From: JBCDBL01 sp039183635
Lineage (GTDB): Bacteria > Pseudomonadota > Alphaproteobacteria > Caulobacterales > Parvularculaceae
Direction of reading: 5' to 3'
NCBI GenBank assembly: GCA_039183635.1
Contig: JBCDBL010000004.1
Span: 1-62,684, forward strand
DNA length: 62,684 nucleotides
A program made the translations under genes and the position numbers. Of this stretch, positions 27,276-35,858 are shown one piece after another. The stretch's first letter is position 1. Each line of letters begins with the position of its first letter. The notes beneath the pieces are model-generated. The model saw only the letters and a program-made list of their open reading frames with translations, ran no database searches and was not told the DNA's origin.

Positions 27276-27397
27276 CGCCGGACAAACTTCATACCGATGA
27301 CAAACGCACTGCTCAGGGCGGTGTGCCGACGACAATATAAAACCGTGTCCGATCCTCCGCTCCGCCGAAGGTGGAGGGGTTTGATGGAACAACAAAA

Positions 27398-27431
27398 ACG
27401 CCGCCCTTTTATATAAAGAAGGCGGCGTTTT
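27398..27431. terminator. Bidirectional terminator
   Basis: ACGCCGCC pairs with GGCGGCGT (27398–27405 and 27421–27428); the stem is preceded by AAAA and followed by TTTT, so it can act on both strands between the convergent hydrolase (ends 27008) and receptor (ends 27506) genes. A second GC hairpin at 27476–27499 lies just after the receptor stop. Confidence 0.7.
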
Positions 27432-27505
27432 ACATATCATCGACGCGGGGGGAAGGATGCGCCGCTTTTTTATAAGCGCCGCCGCTGAAACGGCAGCGCC
27501 TCTTA

Positions 27506-29602
27506 TCAATTAATATCCACGCCCACTCTAACGCCGATTGTTCTCGGCCGCGTGCGATTTGCGTTTGTCCACACGATATAAGGATCGATATAGACATTTT
27601 CATTTGTCAAGTTCGTAGCAAAAAGCTCTGCCCACTTATTGCCCTTTGTAAGGCCAATACGCGCATTCAAAAGGTTAATATCATCTGAGAACTGAGGGAC
27701 AAATTGCGTTTGAAATGCAGTTCGATCCGTATAAGGCACCTTATCGCGATGCGAGAAATCAAGTCGGGCGAAGCCATCAATGTTCTGTGTCAGAGTATAG
27801 TCATACGCCACACCAATCGTATATGCGAATTCGGGAACATAATCGATGACATCGCCTGCGATATTTGTCGCGTCTGTGGCGTTGACTTCCGTGATTTCCG
27901 TCTCTGTGTAGGCGCCTGTTGCGTATACGGTCCAACCCTCGGCAGGTTGGAGGCTGGCGCCGAATTCCACGCCTTTAACTTCCGCCTCGCCAATGTTGCT
28001 GGTAAGAGAGAGGAACTGAGCGCTCGCCACATCAAACACCAGACCCCGGCGCAACATGTCTTCATATTTGCTGAAGTATCCAGCAATTTCGAAGTCAAGC
28101 ATACCGTCGAGAACTGCGCCTTTAACGCCCAGCTCGTAACTTTTTAGAGTTTCCGGCTCATAGGCCGGAAGCCCGCGATCATTAAAGCCCCCGCTTCTGA
28201 ACCCCTGCCCATAACTGGCGTAGATATTAATATTATCGGTCGCCGCATACGTAACATAGGCCTTTGGATCAAACTTATCGAAGGTTTCATCAGCATCATT
28301 GGACATGCTGGTTTGGTTATCCTCAAAGTACCGACCGCCGCCGCCAATCGTGAGGCGATCGGTGACGTCATAGGCGATATCAGCGAATATCGCGTAAGAC
28401 TCACTGGATATATCTGAAAAGAACTCAGCATCGGGAAACAAAGTTCCCTCAAACAATGTATCGAAGAGCGCAAACAGTTCACGTTCGCCCTCCTTGTAGA
28501 ACGCGCCTACCGTCCATGACCATCTACTGTCGCCGGTAGAGGACAGACGCACTTCCTGCGTAAACTGATCCATCGTTTGGAAACGAGCATCCGTTCCCGC
28601 CAACTCACCCTCATAAATCGTCTCTAATCCCCCAAAATAAGAAAATGGATAATCATGATCATGATTAATATAGGATGTTGCGCTTAAAAGCTCGGCAAAC
28701 CCAAAATCATAAACCAAATCCAGGTTATAGATCTGATACTCCAGGTCTTTAGGGATGAGAACGCGCGCCGGATCAATTGCGACAGCGACAGTGCGGTCCG
28801 GCTGTTCATAACCAAGCCCCAATTCATGCTCCGCATTGTGAAAAATAAATGTGGCTTCGGCGGAAAAATCCGCCGTCACTTGCCATAAGGCTTTCAAACG
28901 GAAATGTTCAAGATCCTGGCCATTTCCATCTTCGATGCCGGCTTCGGGTTGATCCTGCCAACCGCCATCACGCTCAACCGTGCCGGCGAAGCGTAAGCCG
29001 AAGACATCCGTTACCAGAGGCAAATTAAATACGAAATCGCCTTTTTTGCCTATATCGCCGTCATCCACAGTTGTTACTTGCGCCTGAAGCTGCGCAGAGA
29101 CCTGAGACAGATCAGGCTCATTCGTCACATACCTCACGACGCCGGACACTGCGCCTTGTCCGTAGAGCGTTCCCTGAGGACCTTTCAAGATTTCAATTTG
29201 ACTCATATCCAGGTTTGGCTGCGGCAGTTGATCGATACCGGTCAGGCTCATAGGAATCTCATCGAGATAAACCCCGACCAAGGCGCCCCCGCCATACTGA
29301 TTACTGAGACCGCGCAAAAAGATCTGATAGCTTCCAGGGCCGTCTTCACGCAAAGCCATTCCGGGTACAGAGAACGACAAATCCTGAATTGATTCGATGC
29401 CCCTTTGCGCAAGCTCCGTGCCGCTGAAAACGGTGATGGCTGCGGGAACTTCCAACAAATTTTGGTCGCGCTTCAGCGCTGTGACGACGATAACGTCTTC
29501 GCGCAGCTCACTGTCTGCTGATTGTGCGAGCACGGACGTCGCCGTCGCCAATGGCGCAATCGCAGCCGCAGCGAGCAATGTCTTTTTTATGTTCAAGCTC
29601 AT
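27506..29602 (-). CDS. TonB-dependent receptor 1
   Basis: A 698-residue outer-membrane active transporter. The signal peptide is MSLNIKKTLLAAAAIAPLA… ending VLAQ. A TonB-box-like EDVIVVTALKR is followed by the plug domain (VPAAITVFSGTELAQRGI, VEILKGPQGTLYGQGAVSG-type sequence, here IEILKGPQGTLYGQ) and a beta-barrel ending in the aromatic-poor VGVDIN. GGAGGGG precedes the ATG. It is divergent from a LysR regulator with a dyad-rich region between them, so it is probably under that regulator's control. The substrate is unknown; the context argues for amide oligomers or a siderophore rather than vitamin B12. Confidence 0.95.
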   Translation of the reverse strand: MSLNIKKTLLAAAAIAPLATATSVLAQSADSELREDVIVVTALKRDQNLLEVPAAITVFSGTELAQRGIESIQDLSFSVPGMALREDGPGSYQIFLRGLSNQYGGGALVGVYLDEIPMSLTGIDQLPQPNLDMSQIEILKGPQGTLYGQGAVSGVVRYVTNEPDLSQVSAQLQAQVTTVDDGDIGKKGDFVFNLPLVTDVFGLRFAGTVERDGGWQDQPEAGIEDGNGQDLEHFRLKALWQVTADFSAEATFIFHNAEHELGLGYEQPDRTVAVAIDPARVLIPKDLEYQIYNLDLVYDFGFAELLSATSYINHDHDYPFSYFGGLETIYEGELAGTDARFQTMDQFTQEVRLSSTGDSRWSWTVGAFYKEGERELFALFDTLFEGTLFPDAEFFSDISSESYAIFADIAYDVTDRLTIGGGGRYFEDNQTSMSNDADETFDKFDPKAYVTYAATDNINIYASYGQGFRSGGFNDRGLPAYEPETLKSYELGVKGAVLDGMLDFEIAGYFSKYEDMLRRGLVFDVASAQFLSLTSNIGEAEVKGVEFGASLQPAEGWTVYATGAYTETEITEVNATDATNIAGDVIDYVPEFAYTIGVAYDYTLTQNIDGFARLDFSHRDKVPYTDRTAFQTQFVPQFSDDINLLNARIGLTKGNKWAELFATNLTNENVYIDPYIVWTNANRTRPRTIGVRVGVDIN

Positions 29603-29710
29603 TTTTAACCCCTCCAGGACAGAATTTTCGTCATGACGACATGGTCTCGTATGCTGGGAGTTTCATGCGACGAGCGCTTTTACGCCAAGTTGCGAAAAGA
29701 CGATGACAGT

Positions 29711-29749
29711 GGTGCTTGATTGGCACCATGCAAATATGATAATTTTGCA
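29711..29749. promoter_or_regulatory. Dyad-symmetric candidate LysR binding region
   Basis: Two adjacent inverted repeats: GGTGC…GCACC (29711–29727) and TGCAAA…TTTGCA (29729–29749). They lie between the divergent receptor gene (start 29602) and LysR gene (start about 29820), where LysR-family sites are normally found. Confidence 0.45.
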
Positions 29750-29819
29750 AACGTTCATATTCTACCTTCAAAGCTCAAGAAGATCCGGGAACGGGCTCGC
29801 TCAGAGAAATACTTTGCAT

Positions 29820-30803
29820 ATGTTGAAGAACGATTCGCAAAACGCCTCTTTCAAAGAAAAACCACCGCGGCGACAGGATATGCCGCCCTTCGAAGCGTTG
29901 CGTGTTTTTGATGCTGTCGGCCGCCTTGGGGGCGTTAGAAAAGCCGCGACCTGGCTTGACCGGGACCATGCCGTCGTCAGCCGTCATTTACGCTCCCTTG
30001 AAACCTGGCTTGGCATGCAATTGATTGAACGCCGCCCCTCGGGCGCATTGCTGACAAAAGAAGGCGCGGCCTATCATTCAATCATCGCCCAGTCGATGGA
30101 CGACATTTGCCTTGCAACCCTCGATGTTCTCAATCAGGGCCACCATAACGGTCTCACCATTCACTGTGCGCCCGGCTTCGCCCTGCACTGGCTGTCTGGC
30201 CAGTTGGAAGCCTTTGAGCAGAAAAACGCTGACATAGACATACTGCTTAAACCTTCTGAAAAAAGCCCTGATTTCGCCATGCATGAGGCCGATGTCGATA
30301 TCCGTTTCAACGCCATGTATGAAGATCAGCCCGAGATTGAATCTTTTGTACGCAGCCAGACAATCGCCCGTTTGCCGATTGTCGCTGTAGCAAGCCCTGC
30401 GTATCTGGAAAAATCAGCGCCTCTCGCCACGCCGGCCGACCTTATTCATCATCATCTTTTGCATGAGGACGCCTATGAAACCTGGGCGAACTGGCTGCGT
30501 TCAAATGGCGCCGACGGCCTTGAAGAATTGAGTGGACCGCGCCTTTCGCAAGGACATCTGACGCTGGAAGCCGCCCGCCGGGGCCGCGGCGTTGCGCTGT
30601 CCAACTATCTGGCCGCCGCACGGGATCTGGAGCAAGGCCGTCTTGTTATCATTGGTGAGGATAATCCGGCCTTTTCCAATCTTAATGGGGAGTATGTGCT
30701 TTATATGCGCGCCGACCGATGGGATGATCGGGCGCCACGTCGGTTCAGACAATGGATGAAACGCGCGCTTAATAAAGACCTGCCGGAAGGCGCAAAAGGG
30801 TAG
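29820..30803 (+). CDS. LysR-family transcriptional regulator (GcvA-like)
   Basis: A 327-residue regulator: an N-terminal winged helix-turn-helix (PPFEALRVFDAVGRLGGVRK then VSRHLRSLETWLGMQLIER) and a substrate-binding type II effector domain from about residue 105. The HTH resembles the GcvA/AmpR branch. The ATG at 29820 was chosen; the frame continues to 29703, but those codons lie within the divergent promoter dyads. A later ATG at 29880 has AGG too close. It converges on the second NylB-like hydrolase with a 10-bp gap and is divergent from TonB receptor 1, its probable target. Confidence 0.9.
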   Translation: MLKNDSQNASFKEKPPRRQDMPPFEALRVFDAVGRLGGVRKAATWLDRDHAVVSRHLRSLETWLGMQLIERRPSGALLTKEGAAYHSIIAQSMDDICLATLDVLNQGHHNGLTIHCAPGFALHWLSGQLEAFEQKNADIDILLKPSEKSPDFAMHEADVDIRFNAMYEDQPEIESFVRSQTIARLPIVAVASPAYLEKSAPLATPADLIHHHLLHEDAYETWANWLRSNGADGLEELSGPRLSQGHLTLEAARRGRGVALSNYLAAARDLEQGRLVIIGEDNPAFSNLNGEYVLYMRADRWDDRAPRRFRQWMKRALNKDLPEGAKG

Positions 30804-30813
30804 GCCCAGCGCT

Positions 30814-32013
30814 TTAGGACGTAAACGCAGCAACAGCGTTAAAAAAGTCATTGTCAGGAATAGCCTCAGACCAGCGCGGTTTGGAGCGGGCGCTAATGAC
30901 GCCGATGACGAGGTTTTTTACAGGGTTTACATAAACGAACTGGCCGAATATGCCGCGGGCGGAAAAGGCCCTGTCGGCATATCCGCCGTCTGCATCCGGA
31001 ACGGGCCACCACATAAATCCGTATTTTCGGCCCGCCTCCGCATCGACAAGGGGCGCCGTCGCCTCGGCGACCCACCCCTCAGGCAAAACCCGGCGTCCAT
31101 CGATGACGCCATCCGCCATGACAAAGGCGCAAAACCGCACATAATCGCGCAAGGTCGCGCATATGCCGGCGCCCGCGACCTCAAGCCCCGCCGGCGCCTC
31201 CAGCCACCATGCCGCATCGGCCTCGGCGCCCATGGGCGTCCAGATTTTTTCTGTCAGATAATCCGACAGCCATGCGCCGGTCGCCGCTTTGACAAGGGCG
31301 CCGACAATATGGGTTTCGCCCGTGCTGTAATTCCAGCGGGTTCCCGGCGCCGCCGCGCGAGGCCGGGATGAAACATAGTCAAGAATGGCGCCAGGCTGGT
31401 GCTGGAGCTGCAACGTCAGCATATGACGCCGGTCGGATGCCGGATCCGTATGCACATCATTCCAGGCGACCCCCGACGTCATCTGCAGCAAATGGCGCAC
31501 CATAACACCGTCATAGGCGCTATCGCGTAGGACGGGCAGATAGTCCGCGAGATTGTCGTCAAGGCCGCCGATGCAGCCTTCACGCACAGCAACGCCCGCC
31601 AGGGTGGTGCTGACCGATTTCGCCATGGACATGGACATCCACCGGGTCCTCTCGGTAACGCCGTGCTCATATCGTTCGCATATGGTGCGCCCGTTCTTTT
31701 GGACGAGAAGGCCGACAACACTATTGCGCGTTAGGTAATCGAAGATATCGAAGCGTTCATCGCCAGAGAGGATAACAAGATCTTCAAGACTGTGCAGGCT
31801 TTTGGGAACAGGCGCAGACACGTCGGACGCTTTTATCTGGCGCGTGGGAAACAGCGCCTGTGTGTTTTGCCCGGTCACAATGAGGTCGTTTGGACCAAGG
31901 CGCCCAGCGTAGAGCGCGGTCGCCTCTCCTATGGCGCCGGTAAGAGCGTAGCTTCGGGTTTGAACAGAGTTGGACAAGACAAAGCGCCTTTTGCAGCGGG
32001 CGTTAATATGCAT
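30814..32013 (-). CDS. NylB-type serine hydrolase, paralogue 2 (no signal; Tyr to His change)
   Basis: A 399-residue beta-lactamase-fold hydrolase without a signal peptide or membrane anchor, hence probably cytoplasmic. The catalytic motif is S129-M-A-K132 and the tyrosine motif Y229-S-T (RWNYSTGET). The position equivalent to NylB Tyr170 is His188 (AWNDVHTDP) instead of the Tyr kept in the other two paralogues. The C-terminal FMWWPV and FGQFVYVNP segments match the family. Sequence divergence suggests an old duplication rather than a recent tandem one. It lies divergent from the PaiB gene with a 213-bp spacer. The substrate is unknown. Confidence 0.85.
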   Translation of the reverse strand: MHINARCKRRFVLSNSVQTRSYALTGAIGEATALYAGRLGPNDLIVTGQNTQALFPTRQIKASDVSAPVPKSLHSLEDLVILSGDERFDIFDYLTRNSVVGLLVQKNGRTICERYEHGVTERTRWMSMSMAKSVSTTLAGVAVREGCIGGLDDNLADYLPVLRDSAYDGVMVRHLLQMTSGVAWNDVHTDPASDRRHMLTLQLQHQPGAILDYVSSRPRAAAPGTRWNYSTGETHIVGALVKAATGAWLSDYLTEKIWTPMGAEADAAWWLEAPAGLEVAGAGICATLRDYVRFCAFVMADGVIDGRRVLPEGWVAEATAPLVDAEAGRKYGFMWWPVPDADGGYADRAFSARGIFGQFVYVNPVKNLVIGVISARSKPRWSEAIPDNDFFNAVAAFTS

Positions 32014-32226
32014 TGGCCCTTATGTTCTGCACCCGCAGACGCAAGACAAGTTGCGTAGCCGCCCGGACACGGTGTCCACGCCTCACCATCGCCGGGAGCC
32101 TTAAGGCAGGTCCGCCGGTGTTTCCACAGCAACGCCGATTTCGGCCTAGTCATCTGTTTTATAATCGAAAAACCTTCAATTCTATACGCAAACCTTTTGG
32201 ATAGATTTTTTAAAAGAGGCCGCTCC

Positions 32227-32841
32227 ATGCATCCGTCTTCCGCTTATCGGGCGAAAAACCCCAGAGCTTTGGTCGAGGCCTATGCGTTGGCGACAGTCTT
32301 TACCTCTACCGCAGACGGATTGTTCAGCACCGCCTCGCCGCTTTATTTTGAAACGGACCATACCTGCGAAATGCGCATCATCGGGCATTTCTCCGGGGCG
32401 AACCCACACGCCCGCGTTCTTGCGCCAGGACAAGACGTTCTTGCCGTTTTTACCGGGCCGCACGCCTACGTTTCACCACGTTGGTATGTCGACAAGCCGA
32501 CCGTGCCCACATGGGACTATGTATCCGCTGAAGTACGCGGAACATTGACGCCAGTCGATGCGGAGGAGGACAAACTCCATATCCTGCGACGCACGGTCGA
32601 GAAAGCCGAACAGGGCGCAAAAAGGCCCTGGACGTTGCAGGACGCTCCGGACGGCAAAATAGAAACGTTACTGCCTCGCATTCGCGCATTTCGCATCCTT
32701 GTCTCTGACATCGTCGGCACCACGAAGCTTCATCAAACTCACCCGGAGGAAGACCGCGCACGCGTCGCTGCAAAGCTTGAGGAACGAGGCGGCACAGCAG
32801 ACCGTGAAGTCGCGCGCTTCATCCGAACGCCGCCGGAATAA
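32227..32841 (+). CDS. PaiB-family FMN-binding (split-barrel) protein
   Basis: A 204-residue FMN-binding negative regulator/flavin-reductase-like protein. The N-terminus MHPSSAYR…RALVEAYALATVFTS, FTGPHAYVSPRWY and VPTWDYVSAEVRG motifs are diagnostic of PaiB. In Bacillus, PaiB accompanies the polyamine acetyltransferase PaiA; here it sits just upstream of an amine-metabolising aminotransferase. The ATG at 32227 follows AGAGG. It may sense or regulate; no DNA-binding domain is apparent. Confidence 0.9.
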   Translation: MHPSSAYRAKNPRALVEAYALATVFTSTADGLFSTASPLYFETDHTCEMRIIGHFSGANPHARVLAPGQDVLAVFTGPHAYVSPRWYVDKPTVPTWDYVSAEVRGTLTPVDAEEDKLHILRRTVEKAEQGAKRPWTLQDAPDGKIETLLPRIRAFRILVSDIVGTTKLHQTHPEEDRARVAAKLEERGGTADREVARFIRTPPE

Positions 32842-32970
32842 ATAAAGGCTCAGCACGTCACGGCGGACGCGACGGTGCGCCTTATGCACCATGCGCGGCC
32901 CTTAAGTCATCTTTGTTTTCAACGGCGATCCATGAGTGTTGTAGTCGAAATATGCAGTGAAGGATCACCT

Positions 32971-34368
32971 ATGTACAGCGCCGCAAGCCCCCTCCCGGAT
33001 CAGACGGATCGATCTACGTCGGATTGGCAAAATCTGGATAAGTCTCATCATATTCATCCCTTTACGGATCCAAAATATTTTGATGACCGCGGCGTACGCA
33101 TAATAACGCATGGGGACGGATGCTATCTTTGGGATAGCGATGGGAATAAAATTCTTGACGGCATGGCCGGCCTTTGGTGCGTCAATATCGGCTACGGCAA
33201 TCGTGAGTTGATCGATGTCGCCGCCCGCCAGATGGAAATCCTTCCCTACTGCAATACATTTTTTCAAACGGCGACCCCGCCCCAGATCGAACTGGCTGCG
33301 CGTATCGCCGATCTGACGCCAGGCGACCTCAATCATGTTTTCTTTGCAAACTCTGGATCTGAGGCGAACGACACCGTTATCCGGCTCGTACGGCATTACT
33401 GGAAGATCCGCGGTGAGTCCAATAGAAGAATTTTCATTGGACGGAACAAAGGGTATCATGGCAGCACTCTGGCGGCGGTAAGCCTGGGCGGCATGCAAGC
33501 GATGCAAAACTTTGACGGTACAGTACTGCCCGATTTCGCCCACATAATGGAGCCGCACTGGTACGCCCATGGCGGCGATATGTCGGTTGAAGACTTTGGC
33601 GTCGCCGCAGCGCAAAAGCTGGAAGACAAAATCCTGGAGCTTGGTCCAGAGAATGTCGCCGCTTTCATAGGCGAGCCCGTACAAGGGGCCGGGGGCGTTA
33701 TTGATCCCCCTATGACATATTGGGGTGAAATTCAGCGAATTTGCAGAAAGTACGGCATTGTGCTTGTTGCGGATGAAGTCATTTGCGGTTTCGGCCGCCT
33801 AGGGGAATGGTTCGGATCGCAATATTTCGGCATAGAACCTGACATTATATGCATGGCCAAGGGCCTGTCTTCCGGCTATCTGCCTATTTCAGCCATCGCC
33901 ATCAACACGGACATCTCCAAGACCCTACACGAAGGCGGCGCGATTGTTCACGGTTACACCTATTCTGGCCATCCCGTCAGCTGCGCCGTTGCACAAGCCA
34001 ACCTCAATATCATCGAACGCGAAGGCCTTGTCGAAAAAGTCCGTCAGGAAACCATACCGTACTTTCGCGCATGCTTAAACGACCTTGCCGATGATCATCC
34101 CATTATCGGTGAAGCACGCGGCGCCGGCCTTCTGGGCGCATTAGAACTTGTGCAGGATAAAAGTAGAAAAACACCGTTTGCAGCTGCGGATGGAGCAGCC
34201 ATGTTTTGCCGAGACGCCGCCCTTGACAAGGGTCTTGTGATGCGGGCTGTCGACCAGGCGATGATTTTATGCCCGCCCTTGATTATTTCAAAATCCCAGA
34301 TCGATGAACTTATAGATATAAGCCGAAGAGCGCTTGATGATACAGCTCTGAAATTCGGTCTCCTTTAA
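32971..34368 (+). CDS. Class III omega-aminotransferase (NylD-type step)
   Basis: A 465-residue PLP enzyme of the class III (omega-amino acid / diamine:pyruvate) group. PLP elements are NSGSEANDT near residue 127, ADEVICGFGR (Asp268) and the Schiff-base Lys297 in MAKGLSSGY. The N-terminal HIHPFTDPK and LWCVNIGYG match omega-aminotransferases that act on beta-alanine, GABA, putrescine or 6-aminohexanoate. The start at 32971 follows AAGGA; the frame extends to 32875 without good support. A semialdehyde dehydrogenase gene follows 14 bp later, so together they would turn an omega-amino acid into a dicarboxylate. Exact substrate chain length cannot be read from the sequence. Confidence 0.9.
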   Translation: MYSAASPLPDQTDRSTSDWQNLDKSHHIHPFTDPKYFDDRGVRIITHGDGCYLWDSDGNKILDGMAGLWCVNIGYGNRELIDVAARQMEILPYCNTFFQTATPPQIELAARIADLTPGDLNHVFFANSGSEANDTVIRLVRHYWKIRGESNRRIFIGRNKGYHGSTLAAVSLGGMQAMQNFDGTVLPDFAHIMEPHWYAHGGDMSVEDFGVAAAQKLEDKILELGPENVAAFIGEPVQGAGGVIDPPMTYWGEIQRICRKYGIVLVADEVICGFGRLGEWFGSQYFGIEPDIICMAKGLSSGYLPISAIAINTDISKTLHEGGAIVHGYTYSGHPVSCAVAQANLNIIEREGLVEKVRQETIPYFRACLNDLADDHPIIGEARGAGLLGALELVQDKSRKTPFAAADGAAMFCRDAALDKGLVMRAVDQAMILCPPLIISKSQIDELIDISRRALDDTALKFGLL

Positions 34369-34382
34369 AAAAGGTGGCGGCG

Positions 34383-35837
34383 ATGACGAACCACAGTGCG
34401 GATATTGGCGTGCTTTTACGTCAAATTGAAACCTATACGAACGCATATGAAGGCGCTGGGCGCTTCGAAGTGAAGAACCCCGCAACCGGCGATACGCTCG
34501 CTTACGCGCCTGATATGACAGGCGAAGATGCCGAAGCGGCGATCGCGGCGGCGGCGCAGGCCGCAGGCGACTGGGCGCAACGCACGGCGAAAGCCCGCGG
34601 CGATCTGTTGAAAAAATGGAATGACCTTATTTTGCAACACAAAGACGGCCTCGCAGCTCTGCTGACAGCGGAACAGGGAAAACCCATTGCGGAAGCTCGC
34701 GGTGAGATTGTCTACGGTGCATCTTTCGTTGAATGGTTCGCCGAAGAGGGAAAACGGGCCTATGGCGATGTTATTCCGTCTAATGCTCAAAGTCGTAGAC
34801 TTGTTGTCTTGAAGCAGCCTATCGGCGTCGTTGCAGCGATCACGCCGTGGAACTTTCCAAACGCCATGATAACGCGAAAGGTTGCGCCGGCCCTGGCGGC
34901 TGGATGCCCCATCGTCGTCAAACCGGCTGAGGACACGCCCCTGTCCGCCATCGCCCTCGAACTTCTGGCTCACGAGGCCGGCATCCCTGAAGGGGTTTTT
35001 AAAGTCCTGCCGGCTGCACAGGCCGAAGCGATCGGCGCAGTGTTCACGCAAAGCCCAGCCGTGCGTAAGCTGAGTTTTACCGGCTCAACCCAGGTCGGCA
35101 AAATCTTGATGCGAGCCTGCGCCGATACGGTGAAGAAGGTGTCCATGGAACTTGGCGGGAATGCGCCTTTTATCGTGTTTGAGGACGCAGACCTTGACGC
35201 GGCGGCGGACGGCGCCATTCTTTCAAAATTCCGCAATGCCGGACAAACTTGCGTCTGCGCCAATCGCCTTCTGGTACAAGCCTCGATTAAAGACGACTTC
35301 GTTGAAAAGTTCACCGAAAAGGTAAAAGCCTTCGAAGTTGGAGACGGGGCGCAAGACGGCGTCGCCATCGGCCCTCTGATCAATCAGAAAGCTATCGACA
35401 AGGTAGAAGAATTGGTCGCAGACGCTGTTGCTAAGGGGGGACGCGCAGTTATCGGCGGGAAGCGACATGATTACGGCGCACTGTTTTTTGAGCCGACGAT
35501 CATGGAAAACATCTCGCCTTCTATGGCGATCGCGGAATCAGAAATTTTCGGCCCTGTCGCCCCGATCCTGACATTTGACACGGAGGACGAAGCCGTAGCT
35601 CTGGCGAACGATACGCCCTACGGCCTTGCCGCCTATTTCTGGACGCGCGACCACGGCCGCGCCTGGCGCGTAACGGAGGCCCTCGAATACGGAATGGTCG
35701 GCATTAATGAGGGCGTTATTTCCAGCGAAGCCGCGCCGTTCGGCGGCATTAAAGAATCCGGCATCGGCCGGGAGGGATCCAAATATGGGTTGGACGAATT
35801 TTTCGAGTTGAAATACGCGTCCATGGGCGGCCTTTAA
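34383..35837 (+). CDS. GabD-like semialdehyde dehydrogenase (NylE-type step)
   Basis: A 484-residue NAD(P)-dependent aldehyde dehydrogenase. The Rossmann signature is ITPWNFPNAMI near residue 153 and Lys180 is in VVKPAEDTP. The general base Glu256 lies in MELGGNAPF and the catalytic Cys290 in AGQTCVCANR. The CVCANR sequence is the hallmark of succinate-semialdehyde dehydrogenase GabD; related enzymes oxidise glutarate and adipate semialdehydes. The ATG at 34383 follows AAGGTGG; GTG at 34374 is an alternative. Operon with the aminotransferase upstream. Confidence 0.93.
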   Translation: MTNHSADIGVLLRQIETYTNAYEGAGRFEVKNPATGDTLAYAPDMTGEDAEAAIAAAAQAAGDWAQRTAKARGDLLKKWNDLILQHKDGLAALLTAEQGKPIAEARGEIVYGASFVEWFAEEGKRAYGDVIPSNAQSRRLVVLKQPIGVVAAITPWNFPNAMITRKVAPALAAGCPIVVKPAEDTPLSAIALELLAHEAGIPEGVFKVLPAAQAEAIGAVFTQSPAVRKLSFTGSTQVGKILMRACADTVKKVSMELGGNAPFIVFEDADLDAAADGAILSKFRNAGQTCVCANRLLVQASIKDDFVEKFTEKVKAFEVGDGAQDGVAIGPLINQKAIDKVEELVADAVAKGGRAVIGGKRHDYGALFFEPTIMENISPSMAIAESEIFGPVAPILTFDTEDEAVALANDTPYGLAAYFWTRDHGRAWRVTEALEYGMVGINEGVISSEAAPFGGIKESGIGREGSKYGLDEFFELKYASMGGL

Positions 35838-35846
35838 AGCCGCCCT
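35826..35846. terminator. Weak hairpin between convergent genes
   Basis: GGGCGGC and GCCGCCC form a 7-bp stem around the TAA of the dehydrogenase gene; only TT follows. It lies between the dehydrogenase (+) and NylC-like (-) genes. Confidence 0.4.
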
Positions 35847-35858
35847 TGCCTATGGCTG

